NCBI GenBank assembly: GCA_934630515.1 | Contig: CAKTVV010000022.1 | Span: 1 to 41,515, forward strand | Source: an uncultured Eubacteriales bacterium | Lineage (GTDB): Bacteria > Bacillota > Clostridia > Oscillospirales > Acutalibacteraceae | Reading direction: 5' to 3' | Length of the DNA: 41,515 bases | Shown here: positions 38,791 through 41,515 of the stretch, piece after piece | Numbering within the stretch: the first letter of the stretch is position 1 | How the letters are laid out: each line of letters starts with the position of its first letter | The notes under the pieces: generated by a model | Told to the model about the DNA's origin: nothing | The model's input: the letters and a program-made list of their open reading frames with translations, nothing else | Database searches by the model: none | Position numbers and translations under genes: made by a program

Positions 38791-39072
38791 TTATTTTGGT
38801 TGCTTTGAGAGGAAAACCGACGAAGAAAGCGGCCGCCGGAGAAAACCCTCCGCCAGCAGCCCTGCCAGCAGGCCGCCCATCAGATAGGGCAGCCACGGCT
38901 GGGGATTGCAGTGCTGCAGCACCCCCAACGCCAACAATCCGCCGCCGAATACGTTGCTTGCGCCCCGCCGTTGTATACAACGGCGGGGCTTTTTTCGTGG
39001 CTCCGGCCGGAGCAGCTCCCACAGCTCCCAGAGCAGCCCGCCGCCGCCCAGCAGGATCCCGGCGATTCCCAT
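38791..39072 (-). CDS. Small membrane protein with a hairpin element in its loop
   Basis: 93 residues from ATG 39072, with GGAGG 8 nt upstream. Spans lie at residues 2-20, about 41-53 and 60-78. The loop between the first two contains KKPRRCIQRRG, and this loop is encoded by a perfect 28-bp palindrome plus T-run (38962-38995) that reads as a terminator on the other strand. Either the gene carries an inserted hairpin in frame, or the whole frame is chance. The ribosome site and membrane pattern favour a real gene. Confidence 0.45.
   Translation of the reverse strand: MGIAGILLGGGGLLWELWELLRPEPRKKPRRCIQRRGASNVFGGGLLALGVLQHCNPQPWLPYLMGGLLAGLLAEGFLRRPLSSSVFLSKQPK
38962..38995 (+). terminator. Perfect palindrome with T-run (plus strand)
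   Basis: GCCCCGCCGTTGTA and its exact complement, then TTTTTT. It would end transcripts from the Nudix operon, 250 nt downstream, although it lies inside an opposing frame. Confidence 0.8.
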
Positions 39073-39192
39073 ACAGTGTCCTCCGTCCGTGTGTTTTCCG
39101 TACAGGGTCTGCCTATTCTGTATGCGGTGCCGATGGAATATATGCCGAAAAGCGCCGGAAAGCTCCTGAAAATCTGCGGCAAGCAATAAAAA

Positions 39193-39248
39193 TAATTAAA
39201 CAAACCCTATTGACAGTCAAATGAACCTGTGATATAATCAAGCAAACC
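39193..39248 (+). promoter_or_regulatory. Paired operator-like sites flanking the DUF1836 promoter
   Basis: TAATTAAACAAACC (39193-39206) and TAATCAAGCAAACC (39235-39248) match at 12 of 14 positions, in the same orientation, with starts exactly 42 bp apart, about four helical turns. One lies upstream of the -35 box and the other over the -10 box and RNA start. Confidence 0.5.
39210..39238 (+). promoter_or_regulatory. Consensus promoter of the DUF1836 gene
   Basis: TTGACA (39210-39215), 17 bp, TATAAT (39233-39238). Confidence 0.9.
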
Positions 39249-39268
39249 GAACGAAAGGAGAAATACAT

Positions 39269-39817
39269 ATGTCCTGTCCCCCTCAAAACACGGATGCGGC
39301 GGAGGGCTTCTTTTCCTTGTATCGCCCGATGATCCAGGCGGCACATGGGTTGACACTGGCACAGGTCAGTGCGATCACCCGTCTGGAGGGCACGACCATT
39401 CAGAATTGGATCAAGCGGGGCTTTGTGGCGCATCCGGTGGAGAAAAAATATTTTGAACGGCAGCTGTCACGGATCCTGCTGATCGCAGCGCTGCGGGACA
39501 GCATGCCGCTGGAGCGTATCGGCGCCATCATGGCGCAGCTGAACGGCGACGCCGACGACGAGAGCGACGACACCGTGCCGGAGGCGCAGCTGTACGATTA
39601 CCTTTGCGCTGTGCGGCAGGGGCTGGCGGGGAGCGGGTTCACCCGGTCCCGGGCGCTGACGGTGATCGAGCGGGTGACGGCGGATTACGCCGCCCCGGAC
39701 GATACCGCCCGACGGCGGCTGACGGCGGCGCTGCTGACGGTGGCGGCTGCCGATGAGGCGGCACGGCTGCGGCGGCTGGCGGACGGCTGCTATGAAGAGC
39801 TGTGTGCGATCGAATAA
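39269..39817 (+). CDS. DUF1836 family regulator
   Basis: 182 residues. The N-terminal third has a MerR-like helix-turn-helix, LTLAQVSAITRLEGTTIQNW followed by IKRGFVAHPVEKKYFERQ, which is the DUF1836 pattern. The rest is helical, with ILLIAALRDSMPLERIGAIM as the second conserved block. The family is thought to bind DNA, but targets are not established. AAAGGAG is 8 nt before ATG 39269. The SPFH gene follows after 27 bp on the same strand, so this regulator and SPFH are likely one operon with autoregulation. Confidence 0.88.
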   Translation: MSCPPQNTDAAEGFFSLYRPMIQAAHGLTLAQVSAITRLEGTTIQNWIKRGFVAHPVEKKYFERQLSRILLIAALRDSMPLERIGAIMAQLNGDADDESDDTVPEAQLYDYLCAVRQGLAGSGFTRSRALTVIERVTADYAAPDDTARRRLTAALLTVAAADEAARLRRLADGCYEELCAIE

Positions 39818-39844
39818 ATACATATATATTGAGGAGAAAGAGAT

Positions 39845-40660
39845 ATGATAAAAACAGAGCGTAAAATTTCAAAAAAGGCAATTTTAATAGCCGTAGCGGT
39901 GATTGCCGTATTGGTGGTGCTGGCCAGCAGCTTTACGGTGGTCAGCGCCGGTCACACCGGCGTGGTGGTGACTATGGGTAAGGTGAACGAACGGGTGCTG
40001 CAGGAGGGCTTGCACCTGAAGGTGCCCTTTGTCCAGACGGTGGTGCGCATCGATAACCGCATCGTCAAGCTGGAGGTGGATACCGAGGCTTTCTCCAAGG
40101 ATCTGCAGACCGTTTCCACGACGCTGGCGATCAACTACCGGGTGGATACCGCCAAGTCCTATAGCATCTATAAGAATATCGGCGCTGACTATGAGTCGGT
40201 GCTGGTGACCCCGGCAGTTAACGAGGTGCTGAAAGCCATCACAGCCCAGTACACGGCGGAGGAGAGCGTCACCAACCGGACGCTCATCTCGGAGGGACTG
40301 GTCAAGGGACTGAATGAGAAGCTCAACGGCATCGGGCTGTACATCACCGATGTGAATATCCTGAATTTTGAATTCTCCGATGCGTTCATCAACGCCATCG
40401 AGGAAAAGCAGGTGGCACAGCAGCAGCTGTTGAAGGCGGAGACCGAAAAGCAGACCGCCATCACCAATGCCGAGGCGCAGGCGGAGACCATTCGCATCAA
40501 GGCGGAGGCGGAGGCTAAGGCGAACGATGTGATCCGGCAGTCCCTGACCCCGGAGGTCATTGAGTATAATAAGGTGGAAAAGTGGAACGGTGAGCTGCCT
40601 CAGGTGACCGGTAATTCCGGCACGATGATCAGTCTGGATAGCTCCGCTTCCGGAAAGTGA
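39845..40660 (+). CDS. SPFH/prohibitin-domain membrane protein (HflC-like)
   Basis: 271 residues. One N-terminal span (12-30), an SPFH domain (VVSAGHTGVVVTMGKV to about 200), then an Ala/Glu/Lys-rich coiled coil (residues 190-225, VAQQQLLKAETEKQTAI). Such proteins form membrane-bound rings, sometimes with FtsH or in microdomains. Only one SPFH gene is present, not an HflK-HflC pair. GAGGAG lies 8-9 nt before the ATG. A membrane protein gene follows after 60 bp with no terminator between them. Confidence 0.9.
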   Translation: MIKTERKISKKAILIAVAVIAVLVVLASSFTVVSAGHTGVVVTMGKVNERVLQEGLHLKVPFVQTVVRIDNRIVKLEVDTEAFSKDLQTVSTTLAINYRVDTAKSYSIYKNIGADYESVLVTPAVNEVLKAITAQYTAEESVTNRTLISEGLVKGLNEKLNGIGLYITDVNILNFEFSDAFINAIEEKQVAQQQLLKAETEKQTAITNAEAQAETIRIKAEAEAKANDVIRQSLTPEVIEYNKVEKWNGELPQVTGNSGTMISLDSSASGK

Positions 40661-40722
40661 TTGGAGCAGTGGGATGGAACACCGCAGCTTTGCGTTAGAG
40701 GGGCAAAAATGAGGAGGTACCT

Positions 40723-41151
40723 ATGATCGAAGCCAGAAAATCCATTGCGGCAGGGGTGTTGTATGGTGTTTGTTTACTGGCGAGCGGGCTGATGCTCGCT
40801 GTCTGCGAAGCTTCGCAGGGCGATGTTTCGTTTTGGATTGTCTGCGGCGTTTGTACCGCTGTAATTATTGGTGTGTTCATCGATTATCTGCGCACGCCTA
40901 TGCGCCCCTTTTTCATTGACGAGCACGACCGACTGGTGCTGCACGACGGTACCGTGCTGGATATGAAGGATGTGTGGGATGTGTCCTATCGGCGGGCGAC
41001 AGGAAGGGGTGTGCAGTATTCTTGGGGTAGCATCACTATCGCTTCGGGATGTGGCACGCTGAAGTATCGCTACATCGATGACTGTGAGGAGCTGACGAAA
41101 AGTCTCCTGCGACGGGTGTATGCACACCATGCACCGGAAAGATCGGAATAA
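40723..41151 (+). CDS. Membrane protein with possible PH-like C-terminal domain
   Basis: 142 residues. Two spans (about 8-27 and 36-55) and a soluble half with RPFFIDEHDRLVLHDGTVLD and alternating beta strands, similar in outline to bacterial PH-like domains, though I cannot name the family. AGGAGGT is 6 nt before the ATG, the strongest ribosome site in the area. A GC hairpin follows the stop. Confidence 0.65.
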   Translation: MIEARKSIAAGVLYGVCLLASGLMLAVCEASQGDVSFWIVCGVCTAVIIGVFIDYLRTPMRPFFIDEHDRLVLHDGTVLDMKDVWDVSYRRATGRGVQYSWGSITIASGCGTLKYRYIDDCEELTKSLLRRVYAHHAPERSE

Positions 41152-41163
41152 CAGCACAACAAA

Positions 41164-41190
41164 GGGGGCGGCACAGCGTGCCGCCCCCTT
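41164..41190. terminator. GC hairpin at the end of the SPFH operon
   Basis: GGGGGCGGCAC-AGC-GTGCCGCCCCC, 11-bp perfect stem, but only two T after it. It is a weak terminator and lies at the broken 5' end of the zinc-ribbon gene. Confidence 0.55.
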
Positions 41191-41404
41191 GCCGCAACGA
41201 ACGGATGAGATCACCAGCCGGGAGCCGGACGGCGGATACAATGAGGCGTATTGCCGGTGGTGCATGGCGGACGGTGTGTTTGTGCATACCGATCTGGATG
41301 AATTGGCGGCGTTTCTGGTGCAGCATACACCGGGGGTCACATGGACACAGGAGCAGGCAAAGGCATTTCTGCAGACCCTTGATCACTGGAAAACGACAGA
41401 ATAA
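41189..41404 (+). pseudogene. Zinc-ribbon protein lacking its first cysteine pair
   Basis: The frame encodes PLPQRTDEITSREPDGGYNE and then YCRWCMADGVFVHTDL, ending LQTLDHWKTTE. The family of putative zinc-ribbon proteins normally starts with a CxxC pair directly before the PLP block, then has the second pair (YCxWC) seen here. The first pair is missing, and the sequence in its place is a GC hairpin. The open frame does extend back to ATG 41120 inside the previous gene, but no ribosome site supports that. It may be a truncated gene, or a fusion made by the hairpin. Confidence 0.5.
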
Positions 41405-41468
41405 TTGCGTTCAGAGCCGGATACAGCGAGAATTTTTGAAAAAACCGGAAAAAAAGTAAAAAAAGGTG

Positions 41469-41497
41469 TTGACAAACGGGGGAAGAGGTGGTATTAT
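41469..41497 (+). promoter_or_regulatory. Strong outward promoter at the right edge
   Basis: TTGACA (41469-41474), 17 bp, TATTAT (41492-41497), preceded by A-tracts (41430-41463) that could act as an UP element. The RNA would begin AGCAAAGC and leave the window. Such promoters often drive rRNA or tRNA operons; that is inference. Nothing else lies in 41405-41468. Confidence 0.8.
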
Positions 41498-41515
41498 AGC
41501 AAAGCTGTCTGCGAG

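Overview
The window looks like chromosome of an anaerobic, low-branch Firmicute of the Oscillospiraceae/Ruminococcaceae type. This is inferred from gene content: pyruvate phosphate dikinase, a Na+-translocating decarboxylase, Rex, anaerobic NrdG, a YmfF/YmfH-like M16 pair, DUF1836, DUF1653 and a YlmC/YmxH remnant. GC-rich coding, G+A-rich Shine-Dalgarno sites and many TTGACA-17-TATAAT promoters agree with it. I could run no database search; family names rest on motifs read in the translations.

Layout. 1-2.8 kb: a glycan-use locus with a partial GH38 alpha-mannosidase (-), an AraC regulator (+) and a GH51 arabinofuranosidase (-). 2.9-10.6 kb: a mosaic zone with three tRNA genes (Arg-CCG, Ala-GGC, Val-GAC), each beside phage-like debris, around ppdK and a GH32/43-like beta-propeller gene. 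It also holds fragments of an IS3-type transposase, YlmC, MarR and a TPP enzyme. A 50-bp inverted repeat (49/50 identical) flanks 6.5 kb of it. 10.7-16 kb: a PF12897-type aminotransferase, secD-secF and a MATE transporter. 16.2-19.6 kb: a 93-bp tandem repeat next to a fused ABC ATPase/FtsX permease.

19.6-23.5 kb: two small orphan proteins, then rex and the nrdG-dut pair (translationally coupled), and a WYL regulator overlapping a YgjP-type metallopeptidase. 23.6-29.1 kb: mtnN, then a tight run of two M16 peptidase-like genes, lgt and folD. 29.4-33.9 kb: pcrA helicase and the beta/gamma subunits of a Na+-pumping decarboxylase. 34-38.7 kb: an LTA-synthase-like sulfatase, a DUF1653 protein, an M14 carboxypeptidase, an ADP-ribose pyrophosphatase and a membrane protein. 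39.2-41.5 kb: a DUF1836 regulator with an apparent operator pair, an SPFH/HflC-like protein, a membrane protein, a damaged zinc-ribbon gene and a strong promoter that fires out of the window.

Most of this is housekeeping. The parts that need a second look are the mosaic zone at 2.9-10.4 kb, the 93-bp repeat at 16.2 kb, the structured transcript candidate at 9.17 kb, the interrupted small genes at 38.8-39.1 and 41.2 kb, and the DUF1836-SPFH cluster with its paired sites 42 bp apart.
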